DNA from: Nemertoderma westbladi
Lineage: Eukaryota > Xenacoelomorpha > Nemertodermatida > Nemertodermatidae
DNA: 64,000 nt
Reading direction: 5' to 3'
NCBI GenBank assembly: GCA_032718475.1
Contig: JAUCBJ010000807.1
Coordinates: forward strand, 1 to 64,000
In this document: piece after piece, positions 43,296 to 53,693 of the stretch
Layout: every line of letters begins with the position of its first letter
How positions within the stretch are numbered: the stretch's first letter is position 1
The notes under the pieces: model-generated
Database searches by the model: none
What the model was told of the DNA's origin: nothing
Seen by the model: only the letters and a program-made list of their open reading frames with translations
Made by a program: the position numbers and the translations under genes

Positions 43296-43819
43296 TTAGG
43301 AGACATAGGAGGAGTTTTTGTTATCTGTTCTCTCCTGTCACTAGTTCGAGACTTAAATTTACTTACGTCCTTAGGCGCTTTGTTGACATAGTAAGATCTT
43401 TCGGTGTCTTGCCCGTTGTTCTCCTCTTGAGAGGCCTGGCTTTCGCCATCGTCTGTATAACACACTGATGTTACCTTTCTCCTAGAAACGGGTTTCTCAC
43501 TTACCTTATTTTCCGGTGTCTTCTCTCTGGACTGCTTTAGGAGCTGTAATTTTACCTCTCCATCCAAGAATGACATGAGATCAGCCATGGTAGGGTCTCT
43601 TCGTTGTTGTTCCATCATATATAGAACTCTTTTGTCCCAACGAGTACCCACTCCACCCTTTGGTAAGGTAGATGCTACAGCTCCAATAACCATAGAACTC
43701 TGATATTCATGAGACTTACCTAGCCAATCTAATTGTCTACAAATCTCCTGGATCTCATCGGAAAATTCTATAATCCCGCTGCTAATGAACTTTCGGGGCG
43801 CTACCAATTTTGCATACAA
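43286..43819 (-). CDS. BEL/Pao element 1 Gag, C-terminal part
   Basis: A frame continuing the Gag core across TGA at 43895-43897. It contains YAKLVAPRKFISS, a helical block with LDWLGKSHEYQSSM, and VASTLPKGGVGTRWDKRVL, matching the second half of the DUF1759-like Gag core. A Lys/Glu/Ser-rich linker leads to the zinc knuckles, which lie beyond the SINE. The last two codons and the stop belong to the SINE. Confidence 0.8.
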   Translation of the reverse strand: MYAKLVAPRKFISSGIIEFSDEIQEICRQLDWLGKSHEYQSSMVIGAVASTLPKGGVGTRWDKRVLYMMEQQRRDPTMADLMSFLDGEVKLQLLKQSREKTPENKVSEKPVSRRKVTSVCYTDDGESQASQEENNGQDTERSYYVNKAPKDVSKFKSRTSDRREQITKTPPMSPKAG

Positions 43820-43894
43820 ATACCTAGCTATGTTATTCCTATTACCATACCTGATGTTTAGTGTATCCCAAACTTGTCTTAATCCATCTGGATG

Positions 43895-44890
43895 TCAAAT
43901 AAACTTTAACGCCATTAACTTGGGAGATCCTTCCAAGCACTCGATGAGGCATCTAAGTTTCTCTCCATTAGATAGCACATAGTTTTGTATGTTATCTTTA
44001 TAATATTCATTAAAAGGTAACCATTTCATCTCATCTCCGTTAAACTTGACGATCTCTCCCACCTTTACCGCTTGACGGGCTTCGGTTCTAGCCATTTGAC
44101 GTGTAAAACTTTCTTGGGCCATCGTATTATTTAATATCGAGTTATCGGTATATAAATTTCTCGGATTATTATCAGGTCTATATGAAATACCATTATCAAC
44201 AGGTTTATCGCGACCCTTAATAGGGTATACTATAGGAGTTTCTACTTCACTAGCAGTATAGATGCGTGTAGGCTCCACACCTTGCGCATGAAATACTTCA
44301 GACCTAACAGGTTGACACATTGTTACAGAGGGTGGTGGTATACCCTTTTGTAGATTTACTAACTTATCGCGTTCTAACGCGATACTCTGCTGCACTTCCT
44401 GCAATTCTAACCTACTCTCTCTTACTGTTCCCCTTAACTGTTGAACAGTCCCCTCCAACTCTCGGACCTGCTGGGAGGAGCGTGCTTGATTCTCCTCCAT
44501 CTGCCCGAGGAGAATATCCATCCCCAGCCGTCGCTCATCCACCCACTCTACCGCCAAAGCGGGAGCCGCCAACATAGTAGCGGGTAGACGAGGGACGACG
44601 GGCGATAAATCGTTAATGTCTCGCTCGGCGTCCAGGACTGGAATTGACTCTGAAACATTCCTACTGGTTACAGGTAGTTTAGTACTGTGCAAAGGGAATT
44701 TGGAGTTAGGTTCTGGAAGTACAGGGGTCTCTATCACAGAAGGGGTGGCTTCGAGAACAGGCCTAATTATTTCAGGCTCATCTTCTATAGTAGGGAGTCT
44801 TTTTACTCTAATAATTTGGTCTGTGGGTTCTGTACTACCTAAGTCTGTGCTAGCTAGTTGCCTTCTCACAGCTGGGGGCAAATTAGGCAA
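43895..44890 (-). CDS. BEL/Pao element 1 Gag, central part
   Basis: A Pro/Glu-rich spacer, a coiled coil (about residues 115-185), then the start of the BEL/Pao Gag core: IVKFNGDEMKWLPFNEYY, NGEKLRCLIECLEGSPKLM. The same frame continues upstream to TGA at 45008-45010 and downstream past TGA at 43895-43897. Two frame-preserving TGA codons therefore cut an otherwise continuous reading. Confidence 0.8.
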   Translation of the reverse strand: MPNLPPAVRRQLASTDLGSTEPTDQIIRVKRLPTIEDEPEIIRPVLEATPSVIETPVLPEPNSKFPLHSTKLPVTSRNVSESIPVLDAERDINDLSPVVPRLPATMLAAPALAVEWVDERRLGMDILLGQMEENQARSSQQVRELEGTVQQLRGTVRESRLELQEVQQSIALERDKLVNLQKGIPPPSVTMCQPVRSEVFHAQGVEPTRIYTASEVETPIVYPIKGRDKPVDNGISYRPDNNPRNLYTDNSILNNTMAQESFTRQMARTEARQAVKVGEIVKFNGDEMKWLPFNEYYKDNIQNYVLSNGEKLRCLIECLEGSPKLMALKFI

Positions 44891-45007
44891 TTTCTGACGG
44901 TGGGGCGTTCTTCTACGCCTGCTGAGACGAGATCTATTTCCTCCGCCTTCAGGATCTGTTGTATCGCCTTCATCAGATGATGTAAATCCCTGTCTCTTGG
45001 GAGTAGA

Positions 45008-45180
45008 TCAACTTATCATCTGCCACTGACTAGCTGTTCTCTGTTTATCTATGTAGTCTTGCTTCTCTTGAAGATTTTCCAACTCTAGTTGGGTGGTCTC
45101 TTCAGACGCCCTCCGTTCTGCTTCTGCCACTGCCTCTGCCGCTTTTCTTTCCGCTTCTGCAGCTGCTCGCTTGCGTCCTT
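45008..45180 (-). CDS. BEL/Pao element 1 Gag coiled-coil segment after the interruption
   Basis: AAAEAERKAAEAVAEAERR and the Gln/Glu-rich continuation resume the coiled coil seen at 46447-46815. The first part of this frame up to 45229 belongs to the interrupting sequence. It ends at in-frame TGA. Confidence 0.7.
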
Positions 45181-46474
45181 CTGGGCTCCTCCCCGAGGCG
45201 CACCCACGAGGCGGATGCTGTCCCACCACCCCTGGGGCCAGTCTGACTCCATTTTTATCAGACCGGGCCGGAGGGTAGCCCGATGCTTCCCGGGTTCAAT
45301 TTTCAATCCCCCGATCACACCGGCACAGCTCGTCGGTGTAGCCAGATGGTCGGCTACTGTCAACTTACTGTGGCCTGACTGTACATTGAGCCAACTCAGA
45401 GAGTCAACCGGCGGGTGGACCAGTCGATAGCGATCGAGCATCAAGGTCGCCCTTGAGCCAAACCGACGGTCTTGTCCCAAGTGGGCTTGCGCTACCCACA
45501 TGGAATATTGACACGTTTTCACCCGCCTCGCCGACAGTATTGAGGGGAAGTTGGTTGTGCAAACAATACTGACTAGCTCGAAAGCTAGGACACAAGCTAA
45601 CCACTTACCAGTCACTGTACACGTGTACTCAACAGATGCTCACAAAATCAAGTACACAACGGTAAACACAAAATCGGACACATACCATGCACACACAGAG
45701 GACATAATCGGGAAAGACAAATCGGTGACAAAATTAGAGGGGACAAAATTGTATCGACTGATAAAAAGTCGAGAGTACCTTATTTTGCCATCAGGGCAAA
45801 ATAACTTTGTGTGCACAAAGTATGCTGGGGCGCAGTAAAGATATGGTCCTACTAATAACCAGCGGCGTCTAGACCAACCGGCAAGGTTTCCCACACTCAC
45901 TCGCAGTGGCCATACACACACTCACGTATACCACGTACCCACAGCAACAGAAAGCTCAAGCAAACTGCCACTGATCGTCCACACACAAACCACAGATTCC
46001 AGAGTATCTTTCACTCGGACCACACTACCACCATCCCCTCCTTGCAGCGGATATTCCGGGTGCTACCTCCATTCCAATAGTAGTACCAACAGAATCCTGA
46101 AGCCAGAATCAGAATCCTGCCCATTCCGATGCAACACCTCCATTCCAATAGTGCTACCCTGGGAAAAGACACGTTTCGGCAACCGATCGGAGACAGCAAA
46201 GAGTCTGGTCAACTCATACATACCAAACATAGACCTACCACATAAACCACAGATCACACTAAGCCACCACCCCTACTGTGTACAGGACTGGCAGTACGGC
46301 AACAGGCCGACTAGACGGTACCACGGCACCATGATGATTCATGGTTCGTAAGACACGAGGGCCTTCAGTAACTCCCTTGCACTATAGAAAGGATTTAACG
46401 TGCCCCCAGACCCTCACGAGTCCGCCGCCGCCTGTTAAAGGCACCCCTATAGAGACCTCACCTCTTTAGGTACC
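45181..46474. other. 1.3 kb interruption of the element 1 gag coiled coil
   Basis: The AEAERK-type coiled coil stops near 46474 and resumes near 45180. On the sense strand the left edge reads AAAG followed by GTACCT and the right edge ends in CCCAG, so it could be an intron or an insertion. No mobile-element protein was recognised in it. A 176-codon minus frame (45085-45615) has no known domain. Confidence 0.5.
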
Positions 46475-46815
46475 TTTCTTTCCGCTTCTGCCTCTTTTCT
46501 TTCCGCTTCTGCTGCTGCCATTGCCGCTTTCCTTTCCACTTCTGCCGCTTTTCTTTCCGCTTCTGCCGCTTTTCTTTCAGCCTCTGCCTCTGCCGCTGCC
46601 GGTGCCGCTTTTCTTTCAACTTCTGCCGCTGCCGCTGCTGCTATCTTTCTGTCTTCTATATGTTTTTTCTTTACCTGTTCTTCTTGCACCCTAGCGATGC
46701 GGATGCTTTCATCAAATTTAGCTTGGTTCGCAGCTAACATTTCCGCATCTATTGCGTCCAACACAAACTTGGCTCCTTCACTATTAGGACGAAGTCCAGC
46801 CAGCCGTCTCCTCAA
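46447..46815 (-). CDS. BEL/Pao element 1 Gag coiled-coil segment
   Basis: In the same frame as 46819-47826 after a TAA at 46819-46821. LAGLRPNSEGAKFVLDAIDA and a long Ala/Glu/Arg/Lys coiled coil of repeated AEAERKAA units, then VPKEVRSL before a stop in the interrupting DNA. Coiled coils upstream of the Gag core probably serve in particle assembly. Confidence 0.75.
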   Translation of the reverse strand: MRRRLAGLRPNSEGAKFVLDAIDAEMLAANQAKFDESIRIARVQEEQVKKKHIEDRKIAAAAAAEVERKAAPAAAEAEAERKAAEAERKAAEVERKAAMAAAEAERKEAEAERKVPKEVRSL

Positions 46816-46818
46816 CTC

Positions 46819-47826
46819 TTAGTCACCTAGAAATCGTTGATAGTCCGACAGATAGATGTCAATAGCGTCCTTCTTCTGAGGTTTCTCTGCTGTCGCTTCG
46901 CTTTCCACTTGAGAAGAGGTAGCGTCTGTTGATTCTCCGTGGGTTGAGCGCTCAGCCAGCTGAAATTTCCACTGGGCCGTTCCTTGAACTTTGAGACCCA
47001 CCCGCTGGAACCAAGTCTTTACGGCAACTTGCAACGACGTGTCTTGGCTTCTTTTCGAAGCTTCCTCAAAGGCCGATAGGATTAGTCTGATTCTTAGAAT
47101 TCTTTCTCGAACTTGATAAAGCAGCTCTCCCTGCTCTTGAGGTCCTTTGGGTTGTTGAAACAGTTGTTCCTCTAATCGCTCCAGAGAGCTGAAGAATCCC
47201 TGTACATATCCTGCTGCCGACCTCTTCCACACAGCTGGATCTCTAGTGTCCCTTACCACTCCCATCCTGTATAAGTCCTCCCAGGCAGCTTCCGATAAGT
47301 TAAACGGGAGTCCGGGTCCGGGGAAATTCCATTGCGTCTCGACAATAGACTTCAGTTCCTCCTTCGTGTATCCCGCATAACTGTCCTTGGTCGATCGCTT
47401 ACTTCTCGCCCAATCCATTTGATGTTCCTCCATCGCAATCAATACTCTAGTGAGTACGGCTTCAGGAAGAATGAGAAGTGGATCCGAATAAACTGCATCT
47501 GCCATCTTTGCTACGCGCTCGGGTGTCAACTCTACAGTATCTGAACTACTGGAGCTATCGGGCCGCTGAGAAATAAGTTCTCGGCTCGGGTGTTGCTGCT
47601 GTTTAACAGCTGCTTCTTGGTCCCGCTTGACTTGAGCCCGAGTGCCTATGATAGACCTACGGTGTTTGACTAGCCTAGGATCTGATACTACTACTACTGG
47701 AGGGATGACCTTTCTTACAGTAGGAGGTGAGTTGAACTTCGGTCTCAAACGTTCCGCACTCCTATCTGGATCACAGATGGTTGTATCTAGGAGACTGTCT
47801 GACAGGTTTTGCTTTGTGTCAGACAT
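46819..47826 (-). CDS. BEL/Pao element 1 Gag N-terminal part
   Basis: A 335-codon frame from the ATG at 47826 (MSDTKQNLSDSLLD). I recognise no named domain. It is Ser/Arg-rich at first, then helical with SIVETQWNFPGPGLPFNLSE and a middle helix bundle, ending in DIYLSDYQRFLGD at TAA. The position at the 5' end of the element, after about 1 kb of leader, and the unbroken frame into the coiled coil beyond the TAA make it the beginning of Gag. A separate N-terminal ORF ended by a true stop is the alternative. Confidence 0.75.
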   Translation of the reverse strand: MSDTKQNLSDSLLDTTICDPDRSAERLRPKFNSPPTVRKVIPPVVVVSDPRLVKHRRSIIGTRAQVKRDQEAAVKQQQHPSRELISQRPDSSSSSDTVELTPERVAKMADAVYSDPLLILPEAVLTRVLIAMEEHQMDWARSKRSTKDSYAGYTKEELKSIVETQWNFPGPGLPFNLSEAAWEDLYRMGVVRDTRDPAVWKRSAAGYVQGFFSSLERLEEQLFQQPKGPQEQGELLYQVRERILRIRLILSAFEEASKRSQDTSLQVAVKTWFQRVGLKVQGTAQWKFQLAERSTHGESTDATSSQVESEATAEKPQKKDAIDIYLSDYQRFLGD

Positions 47827-48900
47827 GTTTGTTTGTACAGTTGAATGCCTACTGCTATAACTACAGTTAAAGCAAGTCTAGTAATTCAGTATCAACTGTT
47901 AGCCTAGTAATTAATTACCGATATCGTTACTCTAAGTAACGTGATATATATACAATATATTAAAATACCGGTATACACTTATAGTATATATATAAGTATT
48001 ATTACAGACTAGGTTTGTCACAGAATACCGGTATATAATTTCAGCGCAAATATATATAAATATATAATAAGCCTACTGTGAATACCAGTATACAGTTCCA
48101 CTTATAGTATATATAAGTATAATTATAGACTAAAATTAATTACAGAATACCGGTATATAATTTCAGCTTAAATTTATAGAAATAAATATAATAAGCCTAT
48201 CGTAAATACCGGTATGTCAATTATTTTATAATAACTGAATTTCTGAATTTTAGGGTTACTTTACGTTACTTTATTACCGTTATTTAAGCAGTAGTCCAAC
48301 TGATATTAAGACCTAATTGATGAATGACAGGCCTACTATTTTATAAATCGGTTTGAGTTGATTTATAATATATATACCCGTATAATGGGTTTTTGTCAAT
48401 GTTTGAAATAAATGTTATTATTTCTAGGTAAGGAGTCACTACACAGAAGCTAGACGCTCTCAGTGGAGTGCTACTTATTGTATTGGACACTAAAACAAAT
48501 AATTCTAATTTACTAAGTTACTTATTACTACAAATTACGTACAATTACGGGGTGAGATTACAATCTCTAAATAAACACAAAAGTTACACGTACAAATTTT
48601 AGGGTAACTTTACAAGAAATCTGCAAACCAGCCTAACAAGGGGTTAGAATTTCTGGTTATTACAAACGGACAGGATACTACGGTATTTGAAAATAATAAA
48701 GCAGTAGTAAATATATTGCGTTGTCCAGATAGGAAAATACCACCGTCTGACGACTTATAGTCTCTAGCTTTACAGCTCTATAAGTACTACGTTATGTACC
48801 CGGAGTGTTCCTACCTAGAAGTTAATTACCGCAGCCAACCATAGCTAATGTGCCTATTAACCACTTTACAACACAAATATACTGCCTACACACTAATTAC
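47827..48900 (-). other. Leader of BEL/Pao element 1
   Basis: AT-rich and noncoding, with repeated ATACCGGTAT motifs. Bases 48250-48900 match 63420-64000 on the other strand, which shows the same family at the right edge of the window. Confidence 0.7.
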
Positions 48901-49617
48901 AGCAACTGACACATGTAGGGTCTATGAAATAGCATTCATTTCACTCCAAAACCACTATAATGTAAGTCGCAATTGTTATATATAACGGGTCCCTCTTACC
49001 TTCAGTATATCAAGAAGATTGGGGTTTTATGATTATTTATCGATATTCTCCAAATATAACAACATATTCATCAACTGATAACAATTAATAACCGACAGTA
49101 AATAGCAGTAAAATAATGCGGTGAAAGGTATATATAGTATGATTATTGAGTGTTGCGTTTTGGTTTGATAACAGTTATACGTTCCTATAATCAAAGCCTA
49201 CTAATGTTTGGCTAAAGTCTGAAACACAGAATAATTCCAAAGCCGATGTTCCAGGGCTCAGGAAAAGGTAAACAAAGACCGTAATGCATTGCGCGATCTT
49301 CCGTAGGCTTCTGTACAAGATAAAATGAAAATCGCTCTGATTGGTCGAGCGAGCCGAACAAAGAAAGCCAAAAAGCTCCACATCGACATATCAGCTGGTA
49401 GATGTCGTCATCTGAACTACACTGTATTAAGAGTATTTTGACGCATTGCGGCATAAAATGGCTTGTTATGTCCGCTAAAGTACACATACAGAATAATGGC
49501 TTTTTATGTCCGCTAAAACACCTACACAGTAAGAAAAATGGCTTTTTATGTCCACTAAAATACCTACACAGTACTTTGCGGGGAAAATGACTAGCTATAT
49601 CCGCAAAAGCTTTTACA
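48901..49617 (-). repeat. 5' LTR of BEL/Pao element 1 (shortened)
   Basis: Matches 34019-34743 closely, starting TGTAAAAGC on the minus strand at 49617. The last 480 or so bp of the 3' LTR (33540-34018) are missing here. The sequence passes directly into the leader, so a deletion removed the end of the LTR and the start of the leader. Confidence 0.85.
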
Positions 49618-50945
49618 TTTCGTGGTAGGATATTCTTGTACATAGCTCATCATAGATGGGATTAACATACGTTATTTTATTATTCACCTAAGTAGCTTGT
49701 TGATTATTGTTTTTAGTGGTATCAAGGAACTATAATAATTGACGTTTCCCCAAAGAAAAAATCCATATTTAATTTTTATTGATTGTGTTTGGAGGGAGCT
49801 TTCATAGTTTATAATCTAAGAGAAGGATGAGTAGACTGTTTTTTTTAGATCAAGTGACAGACGATTATCTGATAACCAGCTGATAACCTTTGTTTCAGCT
49901 CTAACATTGAAAATAAAGAGTTGAGGTGGGATTAGAAAGGTAGAGAGGGTTGTACCGTCAGTGAAACCCCACGCTCGTGTACCCCGATTCTGGGGCTTCG
50001 GGCATCACGAAGTCTGTCTAGATGGGCGATTGCGAAGCACTCACTAGCAGCAGACAGAGGAACTATAGAAAGGGGTGTTTCTCTGTGAAGAATTTATAAA
50101 TTTTTGATAAACTAGAGGTGTACACCAAGTTTGGTTCTGTTTTATCAAAGCTTGATGTTCCAGAATAATTTAATAAACTGCACAATATGCTGCAATTGAA
50201 CGGAGAATGAATAAAATTGACACTGGCCTGTCTGTTACACGTAAATTAACTCGGTAACTATAAGTCGCATACGATTTTTAAATAATTATAGTTGATATAA
50301 TTATTAAGGTAAATGATGCCAAAATATTATAAAATTTCACTACAAGGAAATTTAATAAGTAATTTACAATAAATTGATATGGCTGCAAAATCCCCATATG
50401 GAATAACAAGGTATACTTCAGTCAAGCAGACGTAATGTCAGGGGCGTCACAGCCACCCTTGTGACCCCTGCGCTCCAGGGGTGGCGCAAGACCGGTGGGT
50501 GGGGGCTCAGCCGTTTTTTACAAGGACATCTTTTTACATGTTCAGTAAAAAAATAAACGAAAAATATAATAATTAAATAGAAGGTTAATAATTTCGACAA
50601 TTAATTTTTTTACAACTGTGAACATGATAATATTATGTACTGTAGCATCCTATGTGCATGGGCACATGGTTTTGAACCACAGTAATAACCCCCCCCCCCC
50701 CCCCCAGATCTATATTATTAACGATAACAGTTTAGACCAGGTAACAGGTAAGGTTAATGTTATCCCAACCCTGGCCATGGGTGGCCAAACGAATGTAAAA
50801 CGAACGGATGAAGTGGTAGGCATTCACAAGCGGTAACATAGTGTAAAGATGATAGAAAAAATATAAAGTATTGATTGAGGGTCTTTAGCTGGTTATATTA
50901 TATTAAATAAAGTACAATAGACCATTTAAGGTTGTAGCCCCAAGG
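49618..50945. other. Unassigned stretch between elements 1 and 2
   Basis: No gene seen. Contains a 17-bp C tract (50689-50705). It may hold the rest of element 2's 3' end, but no LTR was recognised. Confidence 0.45.
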
Positions 50946-51793
50946 TCAAGCCAACATTACCAATAATGCCCCCCCCCCCCCCCCCTTCCCCTCCCCCTCC
51001 CGCTCTCCGGCAGATCCCTTTTTCTCCATCCCATGATATGAATCGACAGCCTTATCCTTATCACTCACTACCACAGTAGTCTGTAAAATATTACCGACTC
51101 GCCCTTCAGCCCCGTGTGGTCTACCAAACCCTCGAAAGTTACTTTGAAGGCTCTTCTGTAGTTCAGGGGTGATCCCGATAGCAGAAATGCCGTTGGTTCT
51201 CTTTCGATAACCAAGGTCATGAATAGGTTTAGCAAACCTATCATTATCCAGTCCTCCTGCAGGATATATCGCTTCTGATATATCTTTATCGCTCCTCTCC
51301 GGAATTGATACACCTCTTGCTTCCCCGGTCTCGCTCCCCACTTCAGCGAGTTCGCCAACTCCGCTCCGTACTCCTCCCTGAATTTACCCCAGTCCATTGG
51401 CTTGTGGCATACGAGCCCCATTAACTGGCCCATCGCCACCGCTCCACAATGACCCGCGTTCTCCACTAGTCCCAACCCGGCTGGCGCTGTCATAGCCATG
51501 TAGACCGTTTGCATGTCCAGAAGTTTGGGGGTCTCCGGACCGATGATCCTCTCCGCATCGTCGCGGATCGCCGATCCCACCTTTATCGTCGACTTCTCTC
51601 TTACTAGGCTCTGCACCGCCTTTGGCAACCGGTTTAACTTCGGCCCGTTCTTCTTCCCATACGTTCCCAGATCGAACAGGAATATATCCCCATTTGGCGC
51701 GGCCAAATGTAGGAGTATGGTTCTGGCCGACCCCGCCGACCCTCTTCTCGAACCTTCCTCGTCTTCCACGGTCCCCTCATCGTCTGGGACCAT
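50946..51793 (-). pseudogene. Exonuclease-like ORF downstream of BEL/Pao element 2 pol
   Basis: Starts at ATG 51793, following TAA four codons earlier. Seen: an acidic N-terminus, the core strand TILLHLAAPNGDIFLFDLG (about 25-43), the Exo II-like KVGSAIRDD (71-79), LLDMQTVYMAM (91-101) and the Exo III-like YILQED (176-181). The first catalytic motif (DxE) is not obvious, so activity is doubtful. After YILQED the better continuation is in another frame, ending in a poly-Gly stretch coded by the C tract at 50969-50985. The domain matches the one at 33-1358. It lies on the element's sense strand about 1 kb behind the integrase, in the place of a third gene. An independent insertion is possible. 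Confidence 0.6.
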
Positions 51794-52079
51794 GTATCCT
51801 CCTCTTTATTTCCTAAAGTGCCAAATTTCCTAAATTCTCTAATTTTGTCAGTTACTTTAATTATGTTCTGGAATATCCTGCCTACTGTTACCATAATTTG
51901 TCTAATTTTGATTTTAATATTTAATTTTAATCCTACAACTGGGCTATCAGTGTCTACTAATGGATTATTTATTCTTGTAATCCATATTCTGGCCTACTCT
52001 ATGGGCTGTGCAGTACAGCAGTATGTCTCATGCGGCCTACACGATCTGTCCTGCCGTACCCACGTGCCCCCCTCTCACT

Positions 52080-52620
52080 ACTCACTACTAACTCTACTAA
52101 CTTTTACTAACACACTAACTCTTACTAACATTCTAACTGGCTTCTACTAACGGTACTACGCGTACCCTCTTTCTAACTCTTCTACTAATGGTACTATGTA
52201 CCCTCTTACTAACTAACTCCACTAACTCTTACTAACGGTACTACGTACCCTCTTACTAACTAACCCCACTAACTCTTACTAACGGTTCTACATACCCTCT
52301 TACTAACTCTTCTACTAACGGTACTACATACCCTCTTACTAACTAACTCCACCAACTCTTACTAACAGTACTACGTACCCCCTTACTAACTCTTCTACTA
52401 ACGGTACTACGTACCCTCTTACTAACTAACTCCCCCAACTCTTACTAACGGTACTACGTACCCTCTTACTAACTAACTCCACCAACTCTTACTAACGGTA
52501 CTGCGTACCCTCTTACTAACTAACTCCACTGACTCTTACTAACGGTACTACGTACCCTCTTACTAACTAACTAGCTCTCTAACTAATGGTACTACGTATC
52601 CTCTTACTAACTTCTATCTG
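52080..52620. repeat. Tandem repeat of about 46 bp downstream of element 2 integrase
   Basis: Units combine CTCTTACTAACGGTACTACG and TACCCTCTTACTAACTAACTC with length variation. The array lies between the integrase stop and the exonuclease-like ORF. Confidence 0.9.
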
Positions 52621-52775
52621 CCTACTTACTTACTACGTACCTACTATGTACTATTACTTTCCTTTCTCTTATTCTCTATCTCTATTATTTTTAAAAAAAA
52701 ATTTATATTTTGTGTGGGAAGGGTGTCTCGCCCTCAATCCCACCCCCCTTAGTCCAACACTTGGATGACTAAACT

Positions 52776-53420
52776 CTATGGTGCCCCTTCTAGCAGGCAA
52801 CATTTGCCTACAGCCCTCCTGTAGGTCTTTCTGTCTTTCGCTCCTATCTTGCAACCTATCCGCACCTCCACCGATCGGACTCTTCCGTCCTCGTCGGAGT
52901 AAGTGTCCACTACTCTTGCTAGTCTCCATTGATTGTTGATAATGGTGTCATCCGTGACGATCACCAAATCACCCTTCTTTAACTCCCTAGTGGTATTTCT
53001 CCACTTGCTCCTCCTATGTAGCGTGGGTAGGTATTCCTCAACCCACCTCCTCCAGTACTCTGCACTTATCGCCTTAGCGACTTTCCAACTCTGTCGGGAG
53101 TGTATGTCGTCTGGGTCTACACCCCGCATGTCGATGGTCGCTGGCCTCTCCATTAGAAAGTGACTGGGTGTCAGCACATCTAATGATTCTGGGTCGTCAT
53201 TCTCTGCGTATAGCGGTCTGCTATTGATGATACCTTCGCACTTGGCTAGTACTGTCCTTAGTATATCTTCTGTCACCATGTGGGTGTTCATCAACTTCGT
53301 CATCAGATGCTTGGAACTACCCACGAGTCTCTCGACGCATCCTAAAGTATGCGGGGCATACGTCCTCCCTATTTGCGACGAATATAGGGTATCTCGTCTT
53401 CTCATTGTGTAGCCAACCAA
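52776..53420 (-). pseudogene. BEL/Pao element 2 integrase, C-terminal half
   Basis: Begins inside the integrase core: YAPHTLGCVERLVGSSK corresponds to the WGGxWERLV block. Then LTPSHFLMERPATI, WRNTTRELKKGDLVIV and a C-terminal RVRSVEV strand, ending at TAG. The zinc domain, the first two catalytic Asp residues and the preceding linker are missing. A deletion joins this part to RNase H sequence near 53.38 kb. Residues before YAPH come from a reading across that junction. Confidence 0.85.
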
Positions 53421-53693
53421 GCACTACCATGGAGTCCGTCCAGTAGTGTGTTTCCACTATGTTGGGAATAGTGTCCATCAAGTAGGCTGTGGCCCTTACT
53501 CCTAACCTCGCAGCTGTCAACTCGAGTTTCGGGACCGATGCTGAATCTGGCGGCGTCGACTTTGCTTTGCTGAATGCAAGTCGGGCTTATGAGCCCCCTC
53601 TCGTTGTACTAGGTAGAGTGCCGCTCCGTATGCTTCAAATGACGCATCGGAGAACATGTGTAGATCCAGATCCGTCTTGTTCCCATCCGGAAA
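53380..53693 (-). pseudogene. BEL/Pao element 2 RNase H fragment
   Basis: Contains VPKLELTAARLGVRA with the RNase H Glu and IVETHYWTDSMVVLGWL with the Asp. It follows the RT after a frameshift near 53.7 kb. It ends at the deletion junction with integrase. Confidence 0.8.
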
